A stretch of 64,000 nt of DNA, taken from Hymenobacter setariae. GTDB taxonomy: Bacteria; Bacteroidota; Bacteroidia; Cytophagales; Hymenobacteraceae. Where the stretch lies: positions 462,310 to 526,309 of the forward strand of contig NZ_VMRJ01000005.1 of the NCBI RefSeq assembly GCF_007713685.1, in the 5' to 3' direction. The position numbers were made by a program, and so were the translations under genes. Under the pieces are notes generated by a model. The model was not told where the DNA came from. It saw nothing but the letters and a program-made list of their open reading frames with translations, and searched no databases. Position 1 is the stretch's first letter, and the number at the start of each line of letters is the position of its first letter. Below are positions 1 to 9,390 of this stretch, one piece after another.

Positions 1-8
1 TCCTCATT

Positions 9-347
9 TTGGTGCTGTCATTTTTGACCCAGCTTTTCCTACCCTGGTGGACTATTGCGCCGCTATGCTTTGGGCTGGCGGCTGGGCTGGGCGGCTCGGG
101 TGGCCGAGCGTTTGGGGCGGGCTTTATGGGCATCGGGCTGGGTTGGCTACTCACTGCAGGCTGGCTCAACTTGAGGAGCGCCGGCCTGCTCAGTCACCGG
201 GTAGCCCAATTGCTGCCCCTAGGTGGCAACAGCTGGGTGCTGGTGCTGGTAACGGCCGTGCTGGGCGGGCTGGTGGGCGGCGTGGCGGCGCTGGCCGGTT
301 GCTGGGCGCGGCAGGCCGTTTCGCCCAAGCTCCGCGCGGTTTCGTAG
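9..347 (+). CDS. Small hydrophobic membrane protein, 5' end probably outside the window
   Basis: The frame stays open to the window edge and the first usable codon is a TTG, so the true start is probably upstream. The visible 112 residues are Gly/Ala/Leu-rich with three or four likely membrane helices (about residues 3-25, 35-52 and 75-97) and a short basic tail. I do not recognise the family. It ends about 45 bases before the M1 peptidase gene on the same strand, so the two could be co-transcribed. Confidence 0.5.
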   Translation: MVLSFLTQLFLPWWTIAPLCFGLAAGLGGSGGRAFGAGFMGIGLGWLLTAGWLNLRSAGLLSHRVAQLLPLGGNSWVLVLVTAVLGGLVGGVAALAGCWARQAVSPKLRAVS

Positions 348-392
348 GGGGCGACTAACTTTCCGCTTCGTTAAAGTTCTCGTTACGTTCTC

Positions 393-2276
393 TTGTTGAA
401 AAAGCTTTTGATACTGAGCCAGCTGTTGGCCCTGGCCTACACTACCAGCTTGGCCCAAGCGTCGCTGCCCATGCCACGCAACTTGCGCGCCACCTACGAT
501 AAGGGCACGCGCTCGCCCAGCGGCCAGCCTGGCCCCAAGTATTGGCAAAATACCGCCGACTATACCATCAAGGTCAACTTCGACCCTGGCACGCGGCTGG
601 TGGCGGGCACCGTCAACATTGCCTACCAAAACAATAGCCCCGACTCGCTGCGCCAACTGTGGTTTAAGCTCTACCCCAACATCTACCAGAAGGGGGCCCC
701 ACGCTCGGGCAAGTTCGCGGCCGAAGACCTGAGCGATGGCGTCAAAATCGCGCAGCTCAGCATAAATGGGCAAGCGTTGGATGTGAGCCAATTGGCCATC
801 GACAACACGAATATGACCGTGCCGCTGCCGCGCGCCCTAGGTTCCCGGCAGACGGCCCAGGTGGCCATCACATATTCGTACGTGCTCAACAAAGGCTCGC
901 ACCAGCGCACGGGCGAGGTCGAGCCGGGCGCGGCGTTTGTGGCGTATTTCTTCCCGCGCATCGCGGTGTATGATGATATCGATGGCTGGAACCGCATCCC
1001 GTACACCGGTGGGCCGGAGATGTACAACGACTTCTGCCACTTCGCCGCTGATATCACGGTGCCGCGCAATTTCTTGGTCTGGGCTACGGGCGACCTGACC
1101 AACGCCGACCATGTGCTTACCAAGAAGTACTTGGCTCGCCTGCGCGCCGCCGAGAAGAAGGATGGCTTCACGACCATCATCGATAGCACCGAGGCGCGGC
1201 GGCACGATGCCACGGCTCCTAACGCCCAAAATACCTGGCACTTCGACGCCCGCGACGTGACGGACTTCGTCTTTGCCACCGCCGACCACTATGTGTGGGA
1301 CGCTAGCAGCCTCGTGGTAGACCCCGCCACCAAGCGCCGCACCCGCGTGGATGCCGTGTACAACGCCAAGCACGAAGACTTTCGGGAGGTGGCCAAATTT
1401 GGACGCCAAACGGTGCAGGCCATGAGCTACACCTTCCCCAAGTGGCCGTTTCCTTACTCGCACGAAACGGTGTTTGACGGCCTCGACCAGATGGAGTACC
1501 CGATGATGGTGAATGATAATCCGACCCGCACCCGCGAGGACGCCATCACGCTCACCGACCACGAGATTTTTCACACGATGTTCCCGTTTTACATGGGCAT
1601 CAACGAAACCAAATACGGCTGGATGGACGAGGGCTGGGCCACGATAGGGGAGTGGCTCATTTCGCCCATCATCGACCCGAAGCTGGTCGACGACTATGGC
1701 ATGGTGCCTTACGCCCGCGCCGCCGCCACCGAGGACGACCTGCCCATCGTGACCCTCACCACGCAGCAGACCGGCACGCCATTCTTCCTGAACTCGTACC
1801 CAAAGCCGGGCCTAGGCTACTTGTACGTCAAGGACTTGCTCGGTGACGAACTGTTTACGAAAGCCTTGCACACCTACATTAGTACTTGGCACGGCAAGCA
1901 CCCGATGCCCTACGACTTCTTTTACTCCATGAATGCTGGCGCGGGGCAGAACCTCGACTGGTTTTGGCAGCGCTGGTTTTTCGACGGCGGCTACCCCGAC
2001 CTAGGTATCACGAGCGTGACGCCGGCCACCGGCAGCACCGCTGGAGAAATTGTAGTTACGGCCAAGGGCAGCAAGCCCGTGCCCGTAGACCTCACCGTGA
2101 CCTTCGCCGACGGCAGCACCGAAAAGCTACATCGCACCATTGCCGTGTGGCAAAGCGGTGCTACCAGCGTAAAGGTGCCTGTAGCTGGCCGCAAAGCCAT
2201 TAGCAAAGTGACCCTAGGTAGCCTCTACGTGCCCGACAGCTACCCCGCCGACAATGCGTGGGTAGCGCGGCAGTAG
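393..2276 (+). CDS. M1 family metallopeptidase (aminopeptidase N-like), exported
   Basis: A zinc aminopeptidase of the gluzincin M1 clan that removes N-terminal residues from peptides. The sequence has an N-terminal export signal (about residues 1-22, cleavage near SLAQA). The zinc motif HEIFH lies at about 390-394, and the third ligand, the Glu of DEGWA, follows at 413, the usual M1 spacing. The 627-residue length fits a short M1 protein without the large C-terminal ERAP-like region. No ATG precedes the signal peptide. The start is one of two consecutive TTG codons at 393 and 396, and 393 is taken here. Periplasmic location follows from the signal. The substrate is unknown. Confidence 0.88.
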   Translation: MLKKLLILSQLLALAYTTSLAQASLPMPRNLRATYDKGTRSPSGQPGPKYWQNTADYTIKVNFDPGTRLVAGTVNIAYQNNSPDSLRQLWFKLYPNIYQKGAPRSGKFAAEDLSDGVKIAQLSINGQALDVSQLAIDNTNMTVPLPRALGSRQTAQVAITYSYVLNKGSHQRTGEVEPGAAFVAYFFPRIAVYDDIDGWNRIPYTGGPEMYNDFCHFAADITVPRNFLVWATGDLTNADHVLTKKYLARLRAAEKKDGFTTIIDSTEARRHDATAPNAQNTWHFDARDVTDFVFATADHYVWDASSLVVDPATKRRTRVDAVYNAKHEDFREVAKFGRQTVQAMSYTFPKWPFPYSHETVFDGLDQMEYPMMVNDNPTRTREDAITLTDHEIFHTMFPFYMGINETKYGWMDEGWATIGEWLISPIIDPKLVDDYGMVPYARAAATEDDLPIVTLTTQQTGTPFFLNSYPKPGLGYLYVKDLLGDELFTKALHTYISTWHGKHPMPYDFFYSMNAGAGQNLDWFWQRWFFDGGYPDLGITSVTPATGSTAGEIVVTAKGSKPVPVDLTVTFADGSTEKLHRTIAVWQSGATSVKVPVAGRKAISKVTLGSLYVPDSYPADNAWVARQ

Positions 2277-2303
2277 AAAATGGAATGAGCGCAAGTAAGA
2301 TGA

Positions 2304-3218
2304 TTACTCCGTTTCAGGGTATATCTCATCTAGTTCGTCTTCCCAGCTTTCAACGAAGTTGAAGCCAGTGTCAAGCAAGAAAATGCGTAATTCAGGAGCG
2401 TCTAAGCTTTGGGTAGGACGGTAGTGCCAATGGTAAAAACCATATTCTAAGCTACATAGCTCTGTGGTTTGCTCAAAACCTAGTGCCATTATCGCTTCCC
2501 CAAAATTGATAAACAGCTTCTCGTCTTCGGTCTGAAAACACACCTTTTTGTGTTCATTCAGAGTGAGCTTTGTCGAGCCAGAATCCACTACGGCAGTGCA
2601 TTCTATAAAGCCATTCTGCAAAAGGCTCGTGGTATTGTCAAGAAGAAAGCTTTCTATACCGGCTGACAATTCGCTTACGTTGATTGCCCAGAGTTCACTT
2701 TTTTGATTATGCCAATGACCTTTAATATTTATTTCTAATCTATCAATTGGGGAAATAAATTTTAGGCTTTGAATAAACGTATCTAATAGTTTTTCCTTGC
2801 CGGCTATTAACTCAAGCTCGAAGCTATTATCTTCTTGGCTATGCAGCGCTAGGAAACCTTCTTTAATCAATTCATAATCAAACTTTCCTTCCTCTGTCGC
2901 TTTAATTATGCCAGTGGGTGGAATAAAATCATTTTCTGATGAGTCTAGTGGATACGAGTAGTTAGTGGGGCCGCTAAGAACCCATTCATTAAAACGAGTT
3001 AAGCCTTCGGGCTCTTCAAAATCACTTAGTATATCAAGTCGAGCAGCTTCTGTGGCTTCGGGTTTGATAATACCTAGTTCTTCAGTTGCAGCATTCAGTG
3101 CGTTTGCTAGTGCCTCACCGCAATGCTCCCCGTAGGCGTAAAAATTAGTGACAAGGCCATTGATATCGTCAGTTGGCCCGCCTATTAAAAAATACCAGTA
3201 TTGGTTCTTTGTAGGCAT
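2304..3218 (-). CDS. Hypothetical protein, AT-rich orphan
   Basis: A 304-residue acidic protein with no recognisable motif, no signal peptide and no membrane helix. It is rich in Glu, Asn and Ile and its base composition is clearly more AT-rich than the genes on both sides. No CCTAGG, frequent in the neighbouring genes, occurs in it. It sits tail to tail with the M1 peptidase and about 60 bases from the GH3 gene. The ATG start at 3218 begins MPTKNQYWYF. The composition suggests acquisition by transfer. The function is unknown; an immunity or effector-associated protein is possible but unsupported. Confidence 0.7.
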   Translation of the reverse strand: MPTKNQYWYFLIGGPTDDINGLVTNFYAYGEHCGEALANALNAATEELGIIKPEATEAARLDILSDFEEPEGLTRFNEWVLSGPTNYSYPLDSSENDFIPPTGIIKATEEGKFDYELIKEGFLALHSQEDNSFELELIAGKEKLLDTFIQSLKFISPIDRLEINIKGHWHNQKSELWAINVSELSAGIESFLLDNTTSLLQNGFIECTAVVDSGSTKLTLNEHKKVCFQTEDEKLFINFGEAIMALGFEQTTELCSLEYGFYHWHYRPTQSLDAPELRIFLLDTGFNFVESWEDELDEIYPETE

Positions 3219-3281
3219 ATAGCTATTACTGCGACAAGGATGATAAGCCGCTCTGTTTAAGCCAGGCTGTTTGTCTACACA

Positions 3282-6263
3282 CTAATTCGTACCGTGCTTG
3301 GTCGGTGTAGGCACCATAGCCTTGTACACTACCTCCTGAATCCGGGTGCGGATATTATACGTCCGCAGCTTGATGTTGCCCGCGTCGGGGTACACGCGGT
3401 TGGAGAGGAAGACGTAGAGAATCTGGTTATCGGGGTCGAGCCATACGCAGGTGCCCGTGAAGCCCGTGTGGCCAAAGGTGCTAGCGGGTGCTAGGTGGCT
3501 AGTAGGGCCTTCTGGCTTGCTGGGGTCGCCGCGGTCCCAACCTAGGCCGCGCTTATTGCCAGTCACCTGCGGGCGCGAAAACTCTGTGACGACCGGCGTT
3601 TGGAAGAAATTGGTGCCGCCGTAACGGCCGTTTTGCAGGTTCATCTGCATCAGCACCGCGAGGTCGTTGGCAGTGGCAAAGAGGCCGGCGTGGCCGCCCA
3701 CGCCGCCTACTAGGGCCGCGGTTTGGTCGTGCACAGTGCCTTGCAGCTGCTCGCGGCGGTAGTAAGTATCTTTTTCAGTGGGCGCAATGCAGCTCTTTGG
3801 AAAACGCGTGAGCGGATTATACGTCATCGTGCCCAGGCCCAAGGGTTTGTAAAACTCCTTAGGTAGAAACTCAGCCAGCGGCTGACCTAGGAGCTTCTCG
3901 CTCAAGCGCTTCATAATAATGAAGCTCAGGTCGGAGTACTCCACTGGGTATTTACCCTTCACCTTGGGCAGTAGCTGCGAGCGCAGCGTCCAGGCCCACA
4001 CCGAGTCGTCGGCCGCCTTAATAGAGTACTCGCCAGGCGCTACCTCATTAGGAAAGTCTTCGTTGCGCTGGCTCGAATAGTAGGCGGGCTTGAGAGCGCC
4101 ATCCTGTACAGTGCGCTCCCAGGTCGGAATGCCGGGCTTGAGGCCAGCCTGATGCAGCAGCACATCGCGCACGGTCATGAGGCGCTTGTTGGTGCGCTGC
4201 ATTTCAGGCAAATAGGTCGCTACTTTCTCATCGAGGTTGAGCTTGCCATGGTCCTTGAGGTACATGATAGCCTGCAAGGTGCCCGCCACTTTCGTTACCG
4301 ATGCCAAGTCGTAGAGCGTACTGCTCGTTACGGGCTGGCTTTGGTCGTAGGTGCCGTAGCCGTAGCTCTGGTCAAACACCACCGTGCCGTTTTTGGCGAT
4401 AAGCACCTGGCAGCCGGGTGTGGCTGCTGTCACGATGCTCTCGAGCGCGATGTGGTCAATCTGAGTTAAGGTGCGCGAGTTCAACCCTTCGCGCTCGGGG
4501 GCGGCGTAGCGCAGGCGGTGCAGGTCGGCGGTGGCAATGCCAGTGCCGACTTTCATGCCTTCCGACACGGTCACGGGCAGGTGGCCCCGTGCTGGCAGTG
4601 CCCCAAATAGCACTTGCGGCACCACTAGCTGAGCCGCGTAGTGGTCCTCATAGCCACAAACCAGCGTGCGCGCCGACTCTAGGTACTTGAGGCCATAGGC
4701 GTTGCCCATGGCTACCACCACCGTCTTGCGCTTGGGGTCAGCTTGCAGTTCCTTTAAGAATTTCAGCGCCCCGTCGCCCAGCCCGTAGTTGTGGCCGGGC
4801 GTGTTATTCATCTGGTGCAGGCTCACCACCACCACGTTGGCATCACCTAAGCGGGCCCGGATGCGGCTAAATGTAGAGTCGGGTGCGTAGCGGTCGGGCA
4901 CGGCGTATACCGGGCCCGGCTGGTATTTATTGAAAATAGTGGCGTAGGGCCCCTCGGGCTGCGTGCCGATGGTGATAGCCGCAATACGCAGTGTATCGAG
5001 CCGCTGGAAGGGGAGGAGCTTGTCCTCGTTCTTCACCACCGTCACGGCATGCTCAAAAATGGTCTGGGCTAGCACCCGGCTTTCGGGCTGGTTGAGGCTG
5101 TCGCGCAGCTGCCCTAGGTTAACGGGGCGGTAGCGGCTTAGTCCCGCCCAGTACTTAGCCCGCAAAATCTTTTTGATACGCGCATCAAGGTCAGCCTGGT
5201 TGAGGTGGCCGCGCTCTACGGCCTCCTTGATGCGGCTGAGGGCAGCCGGCACGTCTTCCGAAAACAGCAGTACGTCGTTGCCGGCGGCCAGCGCCATGGC
5301 ATCGAGTTCGCCGTCTTTATAAAGCTTGCTCACGCTGCGCATATTCAGCGCATCCGTAAAAATCAGGCCCTTAAAGCCCATCTTCTCCTGGAGCAACCCT
5401 GTTACTAGTGCCTTCGACAGCGTGGTCGTCTTGGCGTTGGTCGTGTCAAAAAGCGGGATGTAGAGGTGGGCTATCATCACGCCCAGCGCGCCCGCCTCAA
5501 ACGACTTCTGGAAGGGTATCAGGTCCACTTTCTCCAGCCGCGCTAGGTCGGTGTTGATGACTGGGAGCGCCTTGTGCGAGTCGGTGTCGGTGTCGCCGTG
5601 GCCAGGAAAGTGCTTGGCCACCGCTATTACACGCTGGTCTTGCAACCCCTTGACGTACTGCACACCCAGCGCGGCCACGCGGTCTTGGTTTTCGCCAAAC
5701 GAGCGGTTACCAATCACCGGGTTGCTGGGGTTGGAGTTGACGTCCACCACCGGCGCGAAGTTGATGTGGATACCTAGGGCGCGTAGCTTGCGGGCCAGGT
5801 CACGGCCCATTTGGTACACGAGTTTGTCATCGTCCATGGCGCCTAGGGTCATCTCCTTGGCATAGTGCATGGTCGAGTCGAGGCGCATGTCGAGGCCCCA
5901 TTCGGCATCGGTAGCGATAAGCAGCGGCACCTTGGCGGCAGCCTGCAAGCGGTTGGTAAGCAAAGCTTGGCGCTTGGGGCCACCCTGCAAAAACATCACC
6001 CCGCCGATGTTTTGGTTGCGCACCAGCCGCTCGATGCGGTCGATGTGGGCTTTCTCGCGGTTCGAATACGCCGCTACCATGAAAAACTGCCCTAGGCGCT
6101 GGTCGGGTGTGAGCGAGGTAAACACGCTATCAACCCAGCGCTGCTCGGTAGGACCATTGGGTAGGGGGTCGGGCAGGGTAGTGCCAGGAGTCGAGAAACC
6201 CAGTAGCAACCCGGTGACGCTCAGCAACAAGCCCAGAGAAAGTAGCCGGAAGTTGACGCGCAT
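3282..6263 (-). CDS. Glycoside hydrolase family 3 / serine beta-lactamase-like fusion
   Basis: Two enzymes in one 993-residue chain behind a signal peptide (about 1-25). Residues about 45-400 are a GH3 domain of the NagZ type: the motif KHFPGHGDTDTDSH is at 217-230 and the probable nucleophile Asp of FTDALNM at 304. NagZ-type enzymes release N-acetylglucosamine from cell-wall muropeptides. Residues about 590-990 form a class C beta-lactamase/penicillin-binding-like serine hydrolase with SVTK at 655-658, Tyr-Ser-Asp at 776-778 (usual Tyr-x-Asn varied) and HTG near 946. Between them lies a GH3 C-terminal-type segment. The protein probably works on peptidoglycan fragments in the periplasm. This architecture is known in Bacteroidota. 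Confidence 0.9.
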   Translation of the reverse strand: MRVNFRLLSLGLLLSVTGLLLGFSTPGTTLPDPLPNGPTEQRWVDSVFTSLTPDQRLGQFFMVAAYSNREKAHIDRIERLVRNQNIGGVMFLQGGPKRQALLTNRLQAAAKVPLLIATDAEWGLDMRLDSTMHYAKEMTLGAMDDDKLVYQMGRDLARKLRALGIHINFAPVVDVNSNPSNPVIGNRSFGENQDRVAALGVQYVKGLQDQRVIAVAKHFPGHGDTDTDSHKALPVINTDLARLEKVDLIPFQKSFEAGALGVMIAHLYIPLFDTTNAKTTTLSKALVTGLLQEKMGFKGLIFTDALNMRSVSKLYKDGELDAMALAAGNDVLLFSEDVPAALSRIKEAVERGHLNQADLDARIKKILRAKYWAGLSRYRPVNLGQLRDSLNQPESRVLAQTIFEHAVTVVKNEDKLLPFQRLDTLRIAAITIGTQPEGPYATIFNKYQPGPVYAVPDRYAPDSTFSRIRARLGDANVVVVSLHQMNNTPGHNYGLGDGALKFLKELQADPKRKTVVVAMGNAYGLKYLESARTLVCGYEDHYAAQLVVPQVLFGALPARGHLPVTVSEGMKVGTGIATADLHRLRYAAPEREGLNSRTLTQIDHIALESIVTAATPGCQVLIAKNGTVVFDQSYGYGTYDQSQPVTSSTLYDLASVTKVAGTLQAIMYLKDHGKLNLDEKVATYLPEMQRTNKRLMTVRDVLLHQAGLKPGIPTWERTVQDGALKPAYYSSQRNEDFPNEVAPGEYSIKAADDSVWAWTLRSQLLPKVKGKYPVEYSDLSFIIMKRLSEKLLGQPLAEFLPKEFYKPLGLGTMTYNPLTRFPKSCIAPTEKDTYYRREQLQGTVHDQTAALVGGVGGHAGLFATANDLAVLMQMNLQNGRYGGTNFFQTPVVTEFSRPQVTGNKRGLGWDRGDPSKPEGPTSHLAPASTFGHTGFTGTCVWLDPDNQILYVFLSNRVYPDAGNIKLRTYNIRTRIQEVVYKAMVPTPTKHGTN

Positions 6264-6505
6264 TAGCCCAGGTAAGGAGTAGTTGAAGGTAGAAAAGGCG
6301 GCCTAATAGACCTACTTTTGCCGGTAGCAGCTAGGCCGGAACCCCCGGCCCGCCGCAGCGGTTCCCTACTGGCCAGGGCCGGTGGGGAAGACAGCAAGCG
6401 TGCTGGGTTAACTAGCAGCTGGCTACCCAAATTGGCCGCAAAGGTAGGTACGGATGCCGCTAGCAACCGTGTCAAATTGCCCCGGCGTACTGTATACGTG
6501 AGACC

Positions 6506-8515
6506 ATGCCCGATATTATTCAACTGCTGCCCGAGTACCTCGCCAATCAGATTGCGGCGGGCGAGGTGGTGCAGCGTCCGGCTTCCGTTGTAAAAGAGTT
6601 GTTGGAAAACGCCGTCGATGCGGGCGCTACCTCCGTGCAACTTATTGTGAAAGAAGCCGGTAAGCAGCTGGTGCAAATAGTGGACAACGGCTCGGGCATG
6701 TCGCCCACCGATGCCCGCATGAGCCTCGAGCGCCACGCCACCAGCAAGATTCGCTCGACCGAAGATTTATTTCGAATTCGCACCCTAGGGTTCCGCGGCG
6801 AGGCGCTGGCCAGCATCGCGGCCGTGGCGCAGGTCGAAATTCGTACCAAGCAGCGGGGGCAGGAAACCGGCACGCTACTGCTGGTCGAAGGCTCGCAGGT
6901 GAGCAGCCAGGCGCCCACCGCCTGCCCCGATGGCACTAGCATCGCGGTCAAAAATTTATTCTTCAACGTACCCGCTCGCCGCAACTTTCTCAAGAGCAAT
7001 GCGGTGGAAATGAGGCACATCCTAGATGAGTTTCAGCACGTGGCCTTGGCCAACCCGCAGATTGCTTTCTCGCTCTATCAAAACGACCTAGAGGTATTTA
7101 GCCTGCCCGCCGGCAAGCTCAGCCAGCGCATTGTAGCCTTATTGGGTAATAATTATAAGGAGCAGTTAGCTGGTTGTGAAGAGGTTACGCCTTTTATTAC
7201 GGTGAAAGGCTACATTGGCAAGCCCGAATCGGCGAAGAAAAGCCGGGGCGACCAGTTTTTCTTCGTCAACAACCGATTCATTCGTTCGGCCTACCTCAAC
7301 CACGCCGTATTAGCCGCTTACGAGGGCTTGCTACCCAAAGACACGCACCCATTCTACGTGCTGTTTTTAGAGCTCGACCCTAAGACCATTGACATCAACG
7401 TACACCCTACAAAGACCGAAATCAAGTTTGAGGACGAGAAAACGGTGTATGCAGTGGTACGCGCTGCCGTGCGGCAGGCCCTTGGGCTACACAGCCTCAC
7501 GCCCTCACTCGACTTTGAGGGCGATGTGAACTTTGCGCCCATCCGGCCGCTGCGCACCTCGGCGAGTGGGGCAGGGGGCGAACTGCCCGCGCCCACGCGC
7601 CACGTCGAGTTCAACCCCGATGCGCTAGCGTCTTCCGTCTCGGCTGCTGCCTTGCGCCAAGCTGGCAAAAGCCGCTCAGCCGATGCCTACGAGCGCCAGC
7701 CGCCATCCAAGCCCACCGAGCAGGCCAAGCGTGACCTAGAAGCCTTCTACCGCGAGCTAGGCCAGCCCGTGCGGCCCGAGGGCGAGCCAGCAGCAGTAAC
7801 CCCACCAACCCCACCCGCCGCGGCACCCGCGCCCACGGAGGCAGCTCCGGCGCCGCTGCCCGAGCTGCCTTTCTTGCACCCTACGCCGCCCACGCCTACT
7901 CCGGCGCAGGCGCTCACGCAGGCCAGTGGCGGCTCGCACTCGCCGCGTGCCACGCAGGTGCTCACGCGCTACGTGCTGCTGCCCGTGAAGTCAGGCCTGA
8001 TGCTCATCGACCAGGAGGCCGCTCGCGAGCGCATTCTTTACGAGCAGTACGCGGCCGGCCAAACGCGGGGCGCCGTGCACTCGCAGGCGTTGCTATTTCC
8101 GAGGCCGCTCACATTTTCGCCTTCCGACTTTGCTGTGTTGCAAGAACTCACGCAGCCATTGCACCTACTGGGCTTCCGCTTCGCCGAGTTTGGGCCGCTC
8201 ACCATCGCGGTCGAGGCCGTGCCGGCCGACTTGCCTGCCCAGGGCGAGAAAGAACTACTGGAGAGCCTCATCGAGCAGTTTCGCAGCGGCAGCGCCCCCT
8301 TGCGCGTCGACCGCCGCGAGGCGCTAGCCCGCGCCCTGGCCCGGCGCGTGGCCCAGGCTACTAGCCAGCCCCGCCTGCCCGACGTCGAGCTGAGCGCGCT
8401 GGTCGATAAGCTCTTTGCTTGCCAAGTGCCCAACTACACCCCCGACGGCCGCCCTACCGTGGTGCTGCTCGATGGACAGCAATTAGCCGAGTTTTTTCGT
8501 AAGCCTGGCACGTAG
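6506..8515 (+). CDS. mutL: DNA mismatch repair protein MutL
   Basis: The mismatch repair coordinator that links MutS recognition to strand incision. The N-terminal GHKL ATPase shows its motifs: E31 and N35, DNGSGM at 60-65 and GFRGEAL at 95-101. A Pro/Ala-rich linker spans about 390-475 and a C-terminal dimerisation domain follows. The metal-binding endonuclease motif DQHA(x)2E(x)4E appears as DQEAARERILYE from residue 502, with His replaced by Glu. A CxxxxxxxDGRP-like element lies near the C-terminus (CQVPNYTPDGRP). The 669-residue length is normal. ATG at 6506 gives MPDIIQLLPEYLANQIAAGE, the canonical MutL start. Confidence 0.97.
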   Translation: MPDIIQLLPEYLANQIAAGEVVQRPASVVKELLENAVDAGATSVQLIVKEAGKQLVQIVDNGSGMSPTDARMSLERHATSKIRSTEDLFRIRTLGFRGEALASIAAVAQVEIRTKQRGQETGTLLLVEGSQVSSQAPTACPDGTSIAVKNLFFNVPARRNFLKSNAVEMRHILDEFQHVALANPQIAFSLYQNDLEVFSLPAGKLSQRIVALLGNNYKEQLAGCEEVTPFITVKGYIGKPESAKKSRGDQFFFVNNRFIRSAYLNHAVLAAYEGLLPKDTHPFYVLFLELDPKTIDINVHPTKTEIKFEDEKTVYAVVRAAVRQALGLHSLTPSLDFEGDVNFAPIRPLRTSASGAGGELPAPTRHVEFNPDALASSVSAAALRQAGKSRSADAYERQPPSKPTEQAKRDLEAFYRELGQPVRPEGEPAAVTPPTPPAAAPAPTEAAPAPLPELPFLHPTPPTPTPAQALTQASGGSHSPRATQVLTRYVLLPVKSGLMLIDQEAARERILYEQYAAGQTRGAVHSQALLFPRPLTFSPSDFAVLQELTQPLHLLGFRFAEFGPLTIAVEAVPADLPAQGEKELLESLIEQFRSGSAPLRVDRREALARALARRVAQATSQPRLPDVELSALVDKLFACQVPNYTPDGRPTVVLLDGQQLAEFFRKPGT

Positions 8516-8574
8516 CCGACCTTTGCGGCACGTTCTTTTTTCAATTCACTGGCTAGTAGCGCGGTGTTTCGCCT

Positions 8575-9378
8575 ATGTTCAATTTTGATATCACGCCCGC
8601 TGTGCGCAATCTATTGCTGGCGAACTTGTTTTTCTTTTTAATTCAGCAGTATGCACCCGTATTGCCACTAACCCAGTGGGGTAGCTTATACCCACTGGGT
8701 TCTCCCTACTTCTATCCCTGGCAGTTTGTCACCTATATGTTCCTGCACGCAAACTGGGGGCATATCTTCGGCAACATGATTTGGCTCATCATTTATGGGC
8801 CGATGTTGGAGCATCGCTGGGGAGTGCAGCGTTTTATTGTCTTCTGGTTAATTTGCGGTGTTGGGGCTGGCGCTATCTACGAAGGGGTTAAGTTTTATGA
8901 AACCAACCAGATGGAGCAGGCGGCCGCAGCATTTCATCGCCAGCCTACTGGTGGCGACTTTGCCGAATTCTTTCGCACCAACTTTCCAGAAGCCAGAGGA
9001 TATGAAACTTTAGCCAGAGGCTTGCAACAGCATCCGCAAGATGCCGAATACATCGATGCTGCCACGCAGGCAGTAGATGGTGTGGTGCAAGAGGTCAAAA
9101 ACTCACCAATGGCTGGTATGCTGGGAGCCTCCGGCGCATTGTTTGGTGTAATGCTCGCCTTTGCCTATTTATTCCCCAACACAGAAATATATCGCTTCCC
9201 TTTACCGTTTCCCATCAAAGCCAAGTACCTCGTTGCATTTTCCATTGCCGTAGAGCTTTACACGGGAACCCACCGCACGCCCGGCGACAACGTAGCGCAT
9301 TATGCCCATCTTGGGGGGGCTCTCGTTGGCTTTATTGTTATTAAGCTTTGGGAACGGGGACGCCAACAATTTTATTAA
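8575..9378 (+). CDS. Rhomboid family intramembrane serine protease
   Basis: A polytopic membrane protease that cleaves transmembrane segments. It has the HxxxHxxxN element HANWGHIFGN in the second helix region, the catalytic serine in GASGALFG (Ser 186) and the histidine in HLGGALVG (His 245). About 75 mostly polar residues are inserted between the HxxxHxxxN helix region and the serine helix, which is more than in minimal rhomboids. It is followed 12 bases later by a second rhomboid gene, so the pair very probably forms one transcript. Substrates are unknown. Confidence 0.93.
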   Translation: MFNFDITPAVRNLLLANLFFFLIQQYAPVLPLTQWGSLYPLGSPYFYPWQFVTYMFLHANWGHIFGNMIWLIIYGPMLEHRWGVQRFIVFWLICGVGAGAIYEGVKFYETNQMEQAAAAFHRQPTGGDFAEFFRTNFPEARGYETLARGLQQHPQDAEYIDAATQAVDGVVQEVKNSPMAGMLGASGALFGVMLAFAYLFPNTEIYRFPLPFPIKAKYLVAFSIAVELYTGTHRTPGDNVAHYAHLGGALVGFIVIKLWERGRQQFY

Positions 9379-9390
9379 ATCATCACTTTC

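Noticed and set aside
837..1574. Long open frame opposite the M1 peptidase
   Set aside because: It is a GC-driven shadow: the plus-strand frame has the full zinc motif and signal peptide, while this one has no motif and no ribosome site.
7780..7920. Low-complexity Pro/Ala segment in mutL as a repeat or insertion
   Set aside because: It is the normal flexible linker between the MutL ATPase and dimerisation domains.
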